Shown here one piece after another: positions 8,383-17,875 of a stretch of 64,000 nucleotides of DNA. This stretch comes from JABSSA01 sp039960995. Lineage in GTDB: Bacteria; Pseudomonadota; Alphaproteobacteria; Rhodobacterales; Rhodobacteraceae. The DNA is taken from NCBI GenBank assembly GCA_039960995.1, contig JBDVKF010000072.1:37875-101874 (forward strand), in the 5' to 3' direction. Within the stretch, counting starts at the first letter, position 1, and each line of letters begins with the position of its first letter. A model generated the notes under the pieces. It saw nothing but the letters and a program-made list of their open reading frames with translations. It was not told the DNA's origin and did no database searches. A program made the translations under genes and the position numbers.

Positions 8383-9726
8383 GTGAAGCAGTTTAAGCTA
8401 AGTAAAGGCTTGAATTTGCCTATCTTGGGCGCCCCACGGCAAGAGATAAGCGGTTCAGATCCTGTCAAACGTGTCGGGATCATTGGCGAAGATTACATCG
8501 GTTTGAAGCCCAGTATCGTCGTTTCTGAAGGCGAATCGGTGGGGCCCGGTTCACCAGTTATGTTCGACAAGAACATGCCGAACGCACTGATCGTCTCGCC
8601 TATTGCGGGAAAAGTGGTCGAGATTAATCGCGGCGCGCGCCGAAAACTGATCAGCATTGTCATCGAAGCGGACGAAAACGCCGGGGATGCAATTGATTTT
8701 TCCAACGTCGGAGATGCATCAACACGCGAAGGTCTGGTCGAGCGTCTTTGTGCTGTCGGTCTTTGGACCTCGTTTAGAACGCGGCCCTATTCAAAAGTGC
8801 CCGACCCAGACAGCCAACCCAGTGCAATCTATGTTACAGCGCTTGATACCGAACCACTGGCCGCTGATCCTGCGATCGCGATTGCCGAAGAGTCTGCAGC
8901 CTTTGAAGCGGGTCTGAAGGCTGTCGCAAGCTTGTCAGAGGGAACAACATACCTGTGTCAGGGCAATTCAGATCCGTTACCGGGCCATGATTTGCCAAAC
9001 GTTGAAGCTGTTGGGTTTTCGGGGCCACATCCGGCGGGGCTTGCCGGAACTCACATGCATTTCTTGACGCCGCCGCAATCTGACAAGTTTGTTTGGACTG
9101 TGGGATATCAGGATGTCATCGCAATTGGGCGTCTTATGACGACCGGAAGATACGACGCGTCTCGCCTGATCGCCCTGACGGGCCCGGCCTGCAAAGACCC
9201 GCGTCTGGTGAGAACAGTGACCGGCGCGTCGATGACCGATCTGGTCCAATCCGATCTGCCTGACGATATGCCGGTTCGGATTATCTCGGGCTCTGTGCTG
9301 AGTGGGCGCGCGGGCGAGGACGAAAGCGCCTATCTTGGTCGATATGCCCGCCAGATCACGCTGATTGAAGAAGACAAAAAGCAAATCCCCATGGGGTGGA
9401 TTCGGCCAATGGTGTCGAAATACGCGGTTCAGCCCGTGCTGGGGTCAGCTTTGGCCAAACACGCGTTCCCGTTGACGTCAAACCTGAATGGCGGGCGCCG
9501 TGCGATGGTGCCACTTGGCACGTTTGAAGGCCTCATGCCTCAGGATTTCCTGCCCACACAGCTGCTGAGAGCGTTGTTGGTCATGGACACAGATCAGGCG
9601 CAGCTTTTGGGTGCACTTGAATTGGATGAAGAGGACCTTGGGCTTGTCGGGTTCGCTTGTCCTGCAAAATATGAATACGGCATGGCGCTGCGCGACTGCC
9701 TGACTAGGATTGAGAGAGAAGGATAA
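8383..9726 (+). CDS. nqrA: Na+-NQR subunit A
   Basis: 447 residues, full family length, starting at GTG 8383 (KQFKLSKGLNLPILGAP is the typical opening). NqrA is the cytoplasmic subunit involved in quinone interaction. The next gene follows after one base, opening a six-gene operon in the canonical order A-B-C-D-E-F. The complex oxidises NADH, reduces quinone and pumps sodium, which fits a marine bacterium. Confidence 0.96.
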   Translation: MKQFKLSKGLNLPILGAPRQEISGSDPVKRVGIIGEDYIGLKPSIVVSEGESVGPGSPVMFDKNMPNALIVSPIAGKVVEINRGARRKLISIVIEADENAGDAIDFSNVGDASTREGLVERLCAVGLWTSFRTRPYSKVPDPDSQPSAIYVTALDTEPLAADPAIAIAEESAAFEAGLKAVASLSEGTTYLCQGNSDPLPGHDLPNVEAVGFSGPHPAGLAGTHMHFLTPPQSDKFVWTVGYQDVIAIGRLMTTGRYDASRLIALTGPACKDPRLVRTVTGASMTDLVQSDLPDDMPVRIISGSVLSGRAGEDESAYLGRYARQITLIEEDKKQIPMGWIRPMVSKYAVQPVLGSALAKHAFPLTSNLNGGRRAMVPLGTFEGLMPQDFLPTQLLRALLVMDTDQAQLLGALELDEEDLGLVGFACPAKYEYGMALRDCLTRIEREG

Positions 9727-9727
9727 G

Positions 9728-10927
9728 ATGGGCCTGCGTAACTTCTTCGACAGTGTAGAGCCGCACTTTGTAAAAGGCGGTAAATGGGAACGGTATTTCC
9801 CAATCTATGAAATGGTCGAAAGCTTCCTTTATACGCCGAAAACGGTGACGACAGCGGCACCGCATGCGCGATCCTATATCGATATGAAGCGGATCATGAC
9901 CTATGTGGTTCTGGCGACGATCCCGTGCATTTTGATGGCGCTTTATAACACTGGTTATCAGACCAATGTGGCAATTGCCGAATTTGGGCCGTCCGGTTGG
10001 CGCGCCTGGATTATCGAAGCGGTTGGCATTGGCTTTAACGCGTCCAATCCGATTGCCAACATGCTGCACGGGTTGCTGTATTTCTTGCCCATCTACATCA
10101 CGACACTTGTGGCAGGCGGCATTTTCGAGGTGATCTTTGCCACAGTGCGCAAGCACGAAGTGAACGAGGGTTTTCTTGTCTCATCTATGCTTTATGCGTT
10201 GATTTTGCCGGCGACAACGCCGCTTTGGCAAGTTGCTCTTGGTATCATTTTTGGCGTCGTGATCGGTAAAGAAGTATTTGGCGGGACAGGCAAAAACTTT
10301 CTCAATCCGGCTTTGACTGGTCGTGCTTTCTTGTATTTCGCGTATCCTGCGCAGTTGTCTGGCGACAGCGTTTGGGTGCCTGTGGATGGGTTTACAGGCG
10401 CGACGGCGCTGGCTGTTTCCGCGTCTGATGGCTTTCAAGAACTCGCAGCGCGCGGCATCACGTGGTGGGACAGTTTCCTTGGCTTCGTCCCCGGATCTTT
10501 GGGTGAAACTTCGACCCTTGCTGCGTTTTTGGGATTGCTGTTTCTCTTAGCTACAAAGATTGCGAATTACCGAATGGTCGTTGGCTGTTTGGGTGGAATG
10601 ATCGGGTTTTCTCTGTTGCTGAACTGGATCGGATCCGACACCAACCCAATGTTTGCGATGCCTTGGTATTGGCACCTTGTCCTTGGCGGCTATGCGTTTG
10701 GTCTTGTCTTCATGGTCACCGAGCCTGTGTCGGGGTCACATACAAATACGGGGCGTTACATTTACGGAGCACTCATCGGGTTCATGGTCGTCATGATCCG
10801 CGTGATAAATCCGGCGTTCCCCGAAGGTATGATGCTCGCGATTTTATTTGGTAACGTGTTCGCCCCTTTGATTGACTACTTCGTTGTTCAGGCGAACATT
10901 AAACGGAGGGCTAAGCGACATGCCTGA
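9728..10927 (+). CDS. nqrB: Na+-NQR subunit B
   Basis: 399 residues with several membrane helices. The covalent FMN site is recognisable as DGFTGATAL, where the final Thr carries FMN added by ApbE. LNPALTGRAFLYFAYP and the C-terminal NTGRYIYG are conserved in the family. The start is ATG 9728, preceded by AAGGA; the longer frame overlaps nqrA without a binding site. It ends eight bases inside nqrC. Confidence 0.96.
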   Translation: MGLRNFFDSVEPHFVKGGKWERYFPIYEMVESFLYTPKTVTTAAPHARSYIDMKRIMTYVVLATIPCILMALYNTGYQTNVAIAEFGPSGWRAWIIEAVGIGFNASNPIANMLHGLLYFLPIYITTLVAGGIFEVIFATVRKHEVNEGFLVSSMLYALILPATTPLWQVALGIIFGVVIGKEVFGGTGKNFLNPALTGRAFLYFAYPAQLSGDSVWVPVDGFTGATALAVSASDGFQELAARGITWWDSFLGFVPGSLGETSTLAAFLGLLFLLATKIANYRMVVGCLGGMIGFSLLLNWIGSDTNPMFAMPWYWHLVLGGYAFGLVFMVTEPVSGSHTNTGRYIYGALIGFMVVMIRVINPAFPEGMMLAILFGNVFAPLIDYFVVQANIKRRAKRHA

Positions 10928-11729
10928 TGAAAATCCCGAAACAAAAGGACCAATAGCGCGCTTTTTGGCGATGCCTGCGGATTCTGTGTCAAAGACACTG
11001 TTTGTGGCGGTGGCGCTTTGCATCGTGGCCTCAATGGTTGTTTCAGCTGCGGCAGTCGCCTTGCGCCCGCTGCAAGAAACCAACGCGCTGAAAGACAAGC
11101 AGATCAACATTTTGCAGGTCGCTGGTGTTTACGATCCAGACGTCGATATCGTGCAGGCCTTTGAAGCGTTTGAACCGCATGTCCTTGAGCTTGCGACAGG
11201 GAATTTCACCGACGCGTTCGATGCAACCACGTTCGATGATCGCGCAGCTGCTGATGATCCTGAGACGTCGAGCGATTTGGACGTCGATCCCGCCGGCATT
11301 GGTCGTCAGTCTCAGTTTGTGACTGTCTATCTGTTGCGCGACGACGCTGGTGATATCGACAAGGTGATCCTGCCGATCCACGGTTACGGGCTATGGTCCA
11401 CTCTCTATGGATTTATCGCGCTGGAAGAGGATGGAAACAACGTCTTCGGGCTTCAGTTTTACGAACATGCGGAAACGCCGGGCCTTGGGGCCGAGGTGGA
11501 CAATCCACGTTGGAAAGCGCTTTGGAACGGGAAACGATTGGCTGACGAGTCCGGAACATTGCAAGTCAGCGTGACGAAATCGGTTCCTGCCGCTGGCGCT
11601 GATTACCACATCGATGCGCTTGCAGGTGCGACGTTGACCACAGTTGGGGTGCATAACCTCGTTAACTTTTGGATGGGAGAAGCTGGGTACCAGCGCTTCT
11701 TGGAAAACCTCAAAGCGGGGGACGTTTAA
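10920..11729 (+). CDS. nqrC: Na+-NQR subunit C
   Basis: 269 residues with one N-terminal membrane helix and a periplasmic FMN-binding domain. The flavinylation motif reads LAGATLT, with Ala at the position that is usually Ser or Thr; the FMN-accepting Thr itself is present. EHAETPGLGAEVDNPRW is a strong family motif. The start overlaps nqrB, and the stop TAA shares its last base with the nqrD start. Confidence 0.95.
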   Translation: MPDENPETKGPIARFLAMPADSVSKTLFVAVALCIVASMVVSAAAVALRPLQETNALKDKQINILQVAGVYDPDVDIVQAFEAFEPHVLELATGNFTDAFDATTFDDRAAADDPETSSDLDVDPAGIGRQSQFVTVYLLRDDAGDIDKVILPIHGYGLWSTLYGFIALEEDGNNVFGLQFYEHAETPGLGAEVDNPRWKALWNGKRLADESGTLQVSVTKSVPAAGADYHIDALAGATLTTVGVHNLVNFWMGEAGYQRFLENLKAGDV

Positions 11730-12382
11730 TGGCTCATAAACGCAGAGAAATGTTGATCGATCCGCTGGTCGACAACAACCCAATCACCTTGCAGGTTCTT
11801 GGGATCTGTTCCGCATTGGCGGTGACGTCATCGCTTCAGGTTGCTCTTGTTATGACAATTGCGGTGACCCTTGTGACGGCCTTTGCGTCGATGTTCATCT
11901 CGATCATCCGCAACCACATTCCTGGGTCAATTCGGATCATTGTTCAAATGGTGATCATCGCATCCCTCGTGATCTTGGTGGACCAAGTTTTGAAGGCTTA
12001 TGCCTATGAAATCTCAAAAACCCTTTCGGTGTTTGTTGGCTTGATCATCACCAATTGCATCGTGATGGGCCGCGCCGAAGCCTTCGCCATGAAAAACACG
12101 CCAATCGACAGCTTTATCGATGGTATCGGCAACGGGCTTGGCTATGGCTTGATCTTGATGTTGGTCGGTTTCGTCCGGGAACTGTTCGGGTCCGGCAGCT
12201 TGTTCGGGTTCACGATTTTCGAAACAGTGAACAATGGCGGCTGGTATGTGCCAAACGGCATGTTGCTGCTGCCGCCTTCGGCTTTCTTCATCATCGGCTT
12301 GGTTATTTGGGCGTTCCGGTCTTGGAAACCAAAGCAAGTTGAAGAACGGGAATACAAAATCCAAACGGTTGAGGCACACTGA
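11729..12382 (+). CDS. nqrD: Na+-NQR subunit D
   Basis: 217 residues, an integral membrane protein of the NqrD/RnfE family. Segments typical of it are DPLVDNNPITLQVLGICSALA and IITNCIVMGRAEAFAM, the latter holding the Cys used for the intramembrane iron site. It starts on the last base of the nqrC stop (TAATG) and ends with TGATG into nqrE, so translation is fully coupled. Confidence 0.96.
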   Translation: MAHKRREMLIDPLVDNNPITLQVLGICSALAVTSSLQVALVMTIAVTLVTAFASMFISIIRNHIPGSIRIIVQMVIIASLVILVDQVLKAYAYEISKTLSVFVGLIITNCIVMGRAEAFAMKNTPIDSFIDGIGNGLGYGLILMLVGFVRELFGSGSLFGFTIFETVNNGGWYVPNGMLLLPPSAFFIIGLVIWAFRSWKPKQVEEREYKIQTVEAH

Positions 12383-12990
12383 TGGAAGCCTATCTCGCTC
12401 TCGCAGTTAAAGCGATTTTCGTTGAGAACCTCGCGTTGTCCTTCTTTTTGGGCATGTGCACATTCATTGCTGTTTCGAAAAAGATCTCCACGGCCATTGG
12501 TTTGGGTATCTCTGTGATGGTTGTGCAATCAATCACCGTTCCGGCGAATAATCTGATCTTGACCTATCTGCTTGCGCCCGGCGCGTTGGCATGGGCCGGG
12601 TTTTCTGACGTGGACCTGACATTCCTGGGTCTGATTTCTTACATCGGCGTCATTGCCGCCCTTGTGCAAATCCTTGAGATGGTCCTCGATAAGTACTTTC
12701 CACCGCTTTACAACGCACTGGGGGTTTTTCTGCCTTTGATTACCGTGAACTGCGCCATCCTTGGCGGTTCGCTTTTCATGGTGGAACGCGGTTACAATTT
12801 CGGTGAAAGCCTCACTTACGGTGTGTCTTCTGGCTTTGGTTGGGCGCTTGCCATCACCGCCATGGCGGGGGTGCGTGAGAAACTGAAATATTCCGACATT
12901 CCCGATGGCCTCCAAGGCCTAGGCATCACGTTCATAACAGCTGGCCTTATGGCGATGGCATTCATGTCATTCTCTGGCGTAAAACTCTAA
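12382..12990 (+). CDS. nqrE: Na+-NQR subunit E
   Basis: 202 residues, membrane subunit homologous to NqrD with inverted topology. NLALSFFLGMCTFIAVSKK and TVNCAILGG hold the conserved cysteines that complete the iron site with NqrD. Thirteen bases separate it from nqrF. Confidence 0.96.
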   Translation: MEAYLALAVKAIFVENLALSFFLGMCTFIAVSKKISTAIGLGISVMVVQSITVPANNLILTYLLAPGALAWAGFSDVDLTFLGLISYIGVIAALVQILEMVLDKYFPPLYNALGVFLPLITVNCAILGGSLFMVERGYNFGESLTYGVSSGFGWALAITAMAGVREKLKYSDIPDGLQGLGITFITAGLMAMAFMSFSGVKL

Positions 12991-13003
12991 AAGGCGTTCG
13001 GAA

Positions 13004-14227
13004 ATGGCAACGTTTAGTCTTGGAATTATCCTGTTTACTCTGATCGTGCTTGCATTGGTCACGATCATTCTGGCTGCGCGATCTCGGCTGGTCTCAAGCG
13101 GGAATGTGACGATCACCATCAATGGTGAAAAGCAAATATCAGTCCCCGCCGGCGGAAAGCTTTTGCAAACACTTGCGGAACAAAAGCTGTTTGTTCCCTC
13201 AGCATGCGGTGGCGGTGGCACATGTGCGCAATGCCGCGTGCGCATTCACGAGGGTGGCGGTTCTATTCTGGCCACCGAAGAAGGTCACATCACCAAACGC
13301 GAAGCTGCCTGCGGCGATCGGTTGTCCTGCCAGGTCGCAGTCAAGCAAGACATGCAAGTCGAGGTGCCCGAAGAAGTCTTTGGTGTTAAGAAATGGGAAT
13401 GTACTGTGCGTTCCAACGAGAACGTTGCGACGTTCATTAAAAACCTCGTTCTGGAATTGCCCGAAGGCGAAGATGTCAATTTCCGCGCTGGTGGCTATAT
13501 CCAGATCGAAGCGCCAGCTCACGAGCTTAAATACACTGAGTTTGATATTCAGGATGAGTATCGCGACGATTGGGACAAGTTCAATCTTTGGGAATTCAAC
13601 TCGCAGGTCGCCGAACCCATTGAACGCGCCTATTCGATGGCGAACTATCCTGACGAACGTGGACTGATCATGTTGAATGTCCGGGTTGCATCACCGCCTC
13701 CGGGCAGTTCCGGGATTCCGGCGGGACAGATGTCGTCTTACATCTTCAATCTAAAACCGGGCGACAAAGTCACCATTTCAGGTCCATTCGGTGAATTCTT
13801 TGCTCGTGAGACGCAAAAAGAGATGGTGTTTGTGGGGGGCGGTGCTGGTATGGCGCCAATGCGAAGCCACATCTTTGATCAGCTCAAGCGTTTGAAAAAC
13901 CGCGATCGGAAAATCACGTTCTGGTATGGCGCGCGCTCCAAGAAAGAGATGTTCTTTGTCGAAGACTTTGATGCTTTGGCGGCTGAGTTCCCGAATTTCA
14001 CGTGGCACGTGGCCCTTTCAGACGCCATGCCCGAGGACGACTGGACCGGCCACAAAGGGTTCATTCACAACGTCCTGCATGACGAATACCTGAAGGATCA
14101 TTCGGCGCCTGAAGATTGCGAATATTATATGTGTGGGCCGCCCATCATGAACTCATCCTGCATCAACATGCTTGTCGAGCTTGGTGTGGATCGTGAAGAT
14201 ATCATGCTGGATGATTTCGGCGGTTGA
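13004..14227 (+). CDS. nqrF: Na+-NQR subunit F, NADH dehydrogenase subunit
   Basis: 407 residues: an N-terminal membrane helix, a 2Fe-2S ferredoxin domain with cysteines in SACGGGGTCAQC and RLSCQV, then an FAD-binding domain (RAYSMANYP) and a C-terminal NADH-binding domain (GGGAGMAPMRSH and CGPPIMN). It is the entry point of electrons from NADH into the complex. It is the last gene of the operon and is followed by a hairpin. Confidence 0.96.
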   Translation: MATFSLGIILFTLIVLALVTIILAARSRLVSSGNVTITINGEKQISVPAGGKLLQTLAEQKLFVPSACGGGGTCAQCRVRIHEGGGSILATEEGHITKREAACGDRLSCQVAVKQDMQVEVPEEVFGVKKWECTVRSNENVATFIKNLVLELPEGEDVNFRAGGYIQIEAPAHELKYTEFDIQDEYRDDWDKFNLWEFNSQVAEPIERAYSMANYPDERGLIMLNVRVASPPPGSSGIPAGQMSSYIFNLKPGDKVTISGPFGEFFARETQKEMVFVGGGAGMAPMRSHIFDQLKRLKNRDRKITFWYGARSKKEMFFVEDFDALAAEFPNFTWHVALSDAMPEDDWTGHKGFIHNVLHDEYLKDHSAPEDCEYYMCGPPIMNSSCINMLVELGVDREDIMLDDFGG

Positions 14228-14230
14228 TCA

Positions 14231-14283
14231 AAAAAACGCTTCTTCCCTGATGGTTTAACCTTTGGGGAAGAAGCTGCTTTTTA
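14231..14283 (+). terminator. terminator after nqrF
   Basis: A ten-base stem (GCTTCTTCCC at 14238-14247 with GGGAAGAAGC at 14265-14274) is preceded by an A-run and followed by a short T-run. It can serve nqrF and, read from the other strand, the convergent phosphodiesterase gene. Confidence 0.8.
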
Positions 14284-14317
14284 GCCAGCTTTGAAAGCTT
14301 GGCTCGATCCGAGAGCA

Positions 14318-15517
14318 TCATTCAAGCCCCATACAGCTCGCATAATAGCTGACCGTGGCAGGCCAATCAGAGAATACACCGGCGATACCAACATCCTGTG
14401 CCAGAACATCGATCACGTCATAGATCGCGGCGTCGGATGTGATGACCTCTGCAACTGTTTGATAGTACCAGCCGCCGCCGTTTTGCAAAGAACCCGAACG
14501 TTCAAACGTCCACGTAATAATCTCCAAACCTGCATCCCGCGCCTCAACCGCGTAAGTCGATGGCACGATTTTTCCATTATCGAGCGCAAGCAGAACCCAA
14601 ATAGGGGGCGCAATGTAGTTTACCCCCATGGCCTTCAGCTCATCCATCTGATGGGGCCAAGTTGTGGCGTCATTTGGGGTCCAGCCGGGAAGGCGAGAAT
14701 TCCCATCCAAATAGACCGCTTGCGCACCAAATTCAGGCTCGTTTTTTATCCAATACAGAACGTCATCTAGATTAAAGGATTGCGGCCAGACATCCGTCGC
14801 GGGAACACCGGCGGACTTGTAGGCGTCGATCATCTTTTGCGCATAATCTTCTTGCGTGAACCCATCGAATGGCATGTCGACTGCGGGGCTTTTCAGCTCG
14901 GGGGTGAATTTAACGCCAAGCGATTTGAACAACGCGATCGACTCTTCGTGGCTCATCAGCTGTCCACCGTCCGTGGCATAAAGATCTGTGCGCCAACCGG
15001 CTGTTCCATCCATGTATTCCGGAATCGTTTGCGCCGCCGGGTTGGCGGCATCCATCTTGCCTCTCAGGGTTTGAAACTCAGCAAATGTGATGTCAGAGGT
15101 TCGGCATTCTGCATTTGCCTTTATGTCACCATTGGCTGGGGTAAACCCAGCCGTGCAGTTGGCTGCCAGATCGGTCGCCAAAATGTTGGTTGTCGTATGC
15201 AAATCGTCCTGCGCGTGACGGCAAACCAGCTGTTTGTCAGATGTGAACGTCACGTCGCATTCAAGGATACCAGCGCCCATACGAGCCGCAGCAACGTAGC
15301 TTTCGACCGTATGTTCTGGAAATTGCATTGCCGCGCCACGATGGCCGATTGAAAAATCGGTCCGTTTCACGGGATCTGCGGCACAGGACAGCAGTTTTTC
15401 CTTCAGCGGACCGGGTTCCATCTGGTCAATCAGATAAAGCGGGCGCGGGCCTGTCGATATCGCGTCAGACAATGCTGGCGTTGCCACAACAAGACTGAAA
15501 AGAACACATCTGAGCAT
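14318..15517 (-). CDS. glycerophosphodiester phosphodiesterase, exported
   Basis: 399 residues. A signal peptide (CVLFSLVVATPALSDA) is followed by the GDPD signature GHRGAAMQFPEHTVES and ILECDVTFTSDKQLVCRH, which hold the catalytic histidines and metal ligands. The enzyme hydrolyses deacylated phospholipids to glycerol 3-phosphate and an alcohol, here in the periplasm. GAAAGG lies 7 bases before the start. No transport genes for glycerol phosphate adjoin it. Confidence 0.9.
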   Translation of the reverse strand: MLRCVLFSLVVATPALSDAISTGPRPLYLIDQMEPGPLKEKLLSCAADPVKRTDFSIGHRGAAMQFPEHTVESYVAAARMGAGILECDVTFTSDKQLVCRHAQDDLHTTTNILATDLAANCTAGFTPANGDIKANAECRTSDITFAEFQTLRGKMDAANPAAQTIPEYMDGTAGWRTDLYATDGGQLMSHEESIALFKSLGVKFTPELKSPAVDMPFDGFTQEDYAQKMIDAYKSAGVPATDVWPQSFNLDDVLYWIKNEPEFGAQAVYLDGNSRLPGWTPNDATTWPHQMDELKAMGVNYIAPPIWVLLALDNGKIVPSTYAVEARDAGLEIITWTFERSGSLQNGGGWYYQTVAEVITSDAAIYDVIDVLAQDVGIAGVFSDWPATVSYYASCMGLE

Positions 15518-15677
15518 TTCACGACCTTTCGAGAGAATTCAACTTAAGCCATATTCTAAAACGCGGATTCAACCCACAATAATTTGGAATTGCTCAAGGC
15601 TTTGGTTCGCACTCTAGTTTCTGTTGATTGCAAATTGAGCTTTCGGCACTTTTAGAACCGCATAAACCCGAACAGAG

Positions 15678-16967
15678 TTACATCAAAAGCCGAAGGAACG
15701 CCCCCAAAACGGATGCCACAAGCAGGATGCGAATGATGCCCCAATGCAGTTTGAAGGCAAGTACACAGCCGAGTAAAAACAGGGCGAGCGCGAGCCATTC
15801 TATCGTTGCAAATTCGGGCCGCCACACTGTGGCAGGGGCCCAATTTTCGCGCACCACGCTCCTGAACAACACATGCAAAGCAAACCAAATAGACAGGTTC
15901 AGAATGACCCCGACGACGGCGGCTGTGATCGCGTTTAGCGCGCCCTTTAACCGAGGTTGCGCAGATATCCATTCGATATATGGCGCACCGGCAAGGATCC
16001 AAAGAAAGCACGGCGCGAATGTCACCCACAGCACTACCAATGCTGCGATCACCCCCAACAGAAGCCCACCTTCTTTAAACCCTGCTAGGAACCCGACGAA
16101 CTCGGTCACCAAAATCAGAGGCCCCGGTGTTGTTTCTGCCAAGCCAAGGGCATCGACCATTTCGTCTGCTGTTAACCACCCAAAATGCACCACGACGTCT
16201 TGAGCCATATACGCCAGTACCGCATAAGCACCGCCAAATGTGACAATGGCCAATGTGGAAAAGAACTGACCCAGTTCCGCCAACAGCTCAGGTGCACCCA
16301 GCCACGTAAGGGCAAATAGCGGCAGCAACCAAATCACGAGCCAAACAGTTATGGTTCCAAGCGTCTTTCGCCATGAAACATGCGCCATATCCACGTCCGT
16401 GGGAACCTGTTGTGACGTGCCCCAAAACCACCCAAACAAACCCGCGCTGAGCACGATGAGCGGGTAGGGGATCGACAGAAAGAAAATCCCGACAAAGGCA
16501 AGACCCGCGACAATCCAGTGCAGGTTTTGCGTCAGTGCTTTCTTGGCCACCCGCAACAATGCTTCGATGACGATGACAAGAACCGTGGCTTTGACCCCAA
16601 AGAAAAGCGCTTCGACCAATGGGACAGTGCCATAGAGGCTGTAAATCCCAGCCAAAAGCATAATCACGACCGCGCCTGGAATGACGAAAAGCAGCCCCGC
16701 AATAAGCCCACCCAGCACGCCATGCAGACGCCACCCGGCATAGGTCGCCAGCTGCATGGCTTCGGGACCGGGCAAAAGCATGCAAAAGCTAAGCGCATTC
16801 AGGAATTGTTTTTCGGACATCCATGCGCGGTTTTCGACGACTTCTTTGTGCATCAAGGCAATCTGTGCCGCGGGACCACCAAAGGACAAAATGCCGATTT
16901 TCCACCACACACGGGTTGCATCGGGCAGGGTGGGCACTTGCGGTTTAACGTTATCGGACATGGTCAT
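15678..16967 (-). CDS. chrA: chromate transporter ChrA
   Basis: 429 residues with two homologous CHR domains, each starting with a FGGPAAQIAL- or FGGAYAVLAYM-type motif, and about ten membrane helices. ChrA exports chromate from the cytoplasm. The start is ATG 16967 because it overlaps the chrB-like stop (ATGA). The frame is open seven codons earlier. Confidence 0.9.
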   Translation of the reverse strand: MTMSDNVKPQVPTLPDATRVWWKIGILSFGGPAAQIALMHKEVVENRAWMSEKQFLNALSFCMLLPGPEAMQLATYAGWRLHGVLGGLIAGLLFVIPGAVVIMLLAGIYSLYGTVPLVEALFFGVKATVLVIVIEALLRVAKKALTQNLHWIVAGLAFVGIFFLSIPYPLIVLSAGLFGWFWGTSQQVPTDVDMAHVSWRKTLGTITVWLVIWLLPLFALTWLGAPELLAELGQFFSTLAIVTFGGAYAVLAYMAQDVVVHFGWLTADEMVDALGLAETTPGPLILVTEFVGFLAGFKEGGLLLGVIAALVVLWVTFAPCFLWILAGAPYIEWISAQPRLKGALNAITAAVVGVILNLSIWFALHVLFRSVVRENWAPATVWRPEFATIEWLALALFLLGCVLAFKLHWGIIRILLVASVLGAFLRLLM

Positions 16968-17779
16968 GCTTTTGCCGCAGCAGGCCAATCGTGCCCTTCA
17001 TCCGTCGCATCCCGGGCCCATCGATAAAAAGCATCATAAAGCGTCATGCCAGCCTCAAGCTGTTCCAAATCATCACGGAACATACGTGACAATCCCAATG
17101 ACGCCGCAAGCAGACCTGCCGCTTCTGGGGCTAGATCATGTCTGTTGGTATCAGCCGCACGCACAATCAAAGCCAACCTTGCAAGAGCGTTGTGTTCGAT
17201 GCCAAATTCTTTGATCATCGTATCAAATGTACAGTCTTCGCCTCGATGGCTCCAGAACACGTTTTCCATATCAAACGGTGTTGCGTTAAATCGTTCCGCG
17301 ACATTGATCACTTGCGAGGCGGACACGAACAATATTTGCGCCTTTGGATCGACAAATCGCCGTATCAGCCATGGGCATGCGATGCGATCGATTTTGGGAC
17401 GGTGACGCGTGACCCAGACCGTGCGACCAGCCGCATCTCGCGACGGAAGTGATTTGACAGTAACCATCGGATGTTTCGCATCCCGCCACGCAAACTGCCC
17501 GCCCTCAAGTACTTCTGCCTGTACGCCCGCATTGCGCAGCAGCGCGGCCGCACCCTGACTGATCTTTAGACCTTTTTGGCAATAGACTACGACCGAACGA
17601 CCATTGATCTCTTGGACCAAATCCAAAACGTTCTCAAACGGATAGCGAAACGCGCCGGGAATAAGTTGAGGATCATCGTCGAAATCTTCGTCGATGCGGA
17701 CATCAAGAAGAACAGGACAGTCTGGTGTTCCAATCAAACGGGCCAGAGCGGTAACGGGAATTTCATTGTACGACGCCAT
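16964..17779 (-). CDS. chrB: ChrB-type chromate resistance protein with N-terminal rhodanese domain
   Basis: 271 residues. The first ~110 form a rhodanese domain with the active-site loop YCQKGLKIS; the rest is the ChrB C-terminal domain (KIDRIACPWLIRRFVDP, DCTFDTMIKEFG). Rhodanese-ChrB proteins are typical partners of ChrA in alphaproteobacteria and are thought to sense or reduce chromate. The start is ATG 17779, with a strong GGAGG seven bases upstream that is partly hidden in a leader hairpin. It overlaps chrA by four bases. Confidence 0.85.
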   Translation of the reverse strand: MASYNEIPVTALARLIGTPDCPVLLDVRIDEDFDDDPQLIPGAFRYPFENVLDLVQEINGRSVVVYCQKGLKISQGAAALLRNAGVQAEVLEGGQFAWRDAKHPMVTVKSLPSRDAAGRTVWVTRHRPKIDRIACPWLIRRFVDPKAQILFVSASQVINVAERFNATPFDMENVFWSHRGEDCTFDTMIKEFGIEHNALARLALIVRAADTNRHDLAPEAAGLLAASLGLSRMFRDDLEQLEAGMTLYDAFYRWARDATDEGHDWPAAAKA

Positions 17780-17875
17780 ACAGCATCCTCCATGCAATGC
17801 GTTAAAACCAGAAGGATGCAAGATTGGGCTGGCGCCTCACGGGGTTCTTGCTAACCCCAGGGCTCCTTTTTTAAA
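17780..17875 (-). promoter_or_regulatory. candidate structured RNA leader of chrBA
   Basis: Reading toward chrB, the leader has a six-base stem GGGGTT/AACCCC (17841-17846, 17853-17858) and then GCATCCT (17813-17819) able to pair with AGGATGC (17783-17789). The second hairpin covers part of the GGAGG ribosome binding site. An A-run and GGAGCCC precede the first stem. This looks like a cis-regulatory RNA that hides the start site. A conserved 'chrB' RNA motif has been reported in alphaproteobacteria, but I cannot confirm that this is one. Confidence 0.45.
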
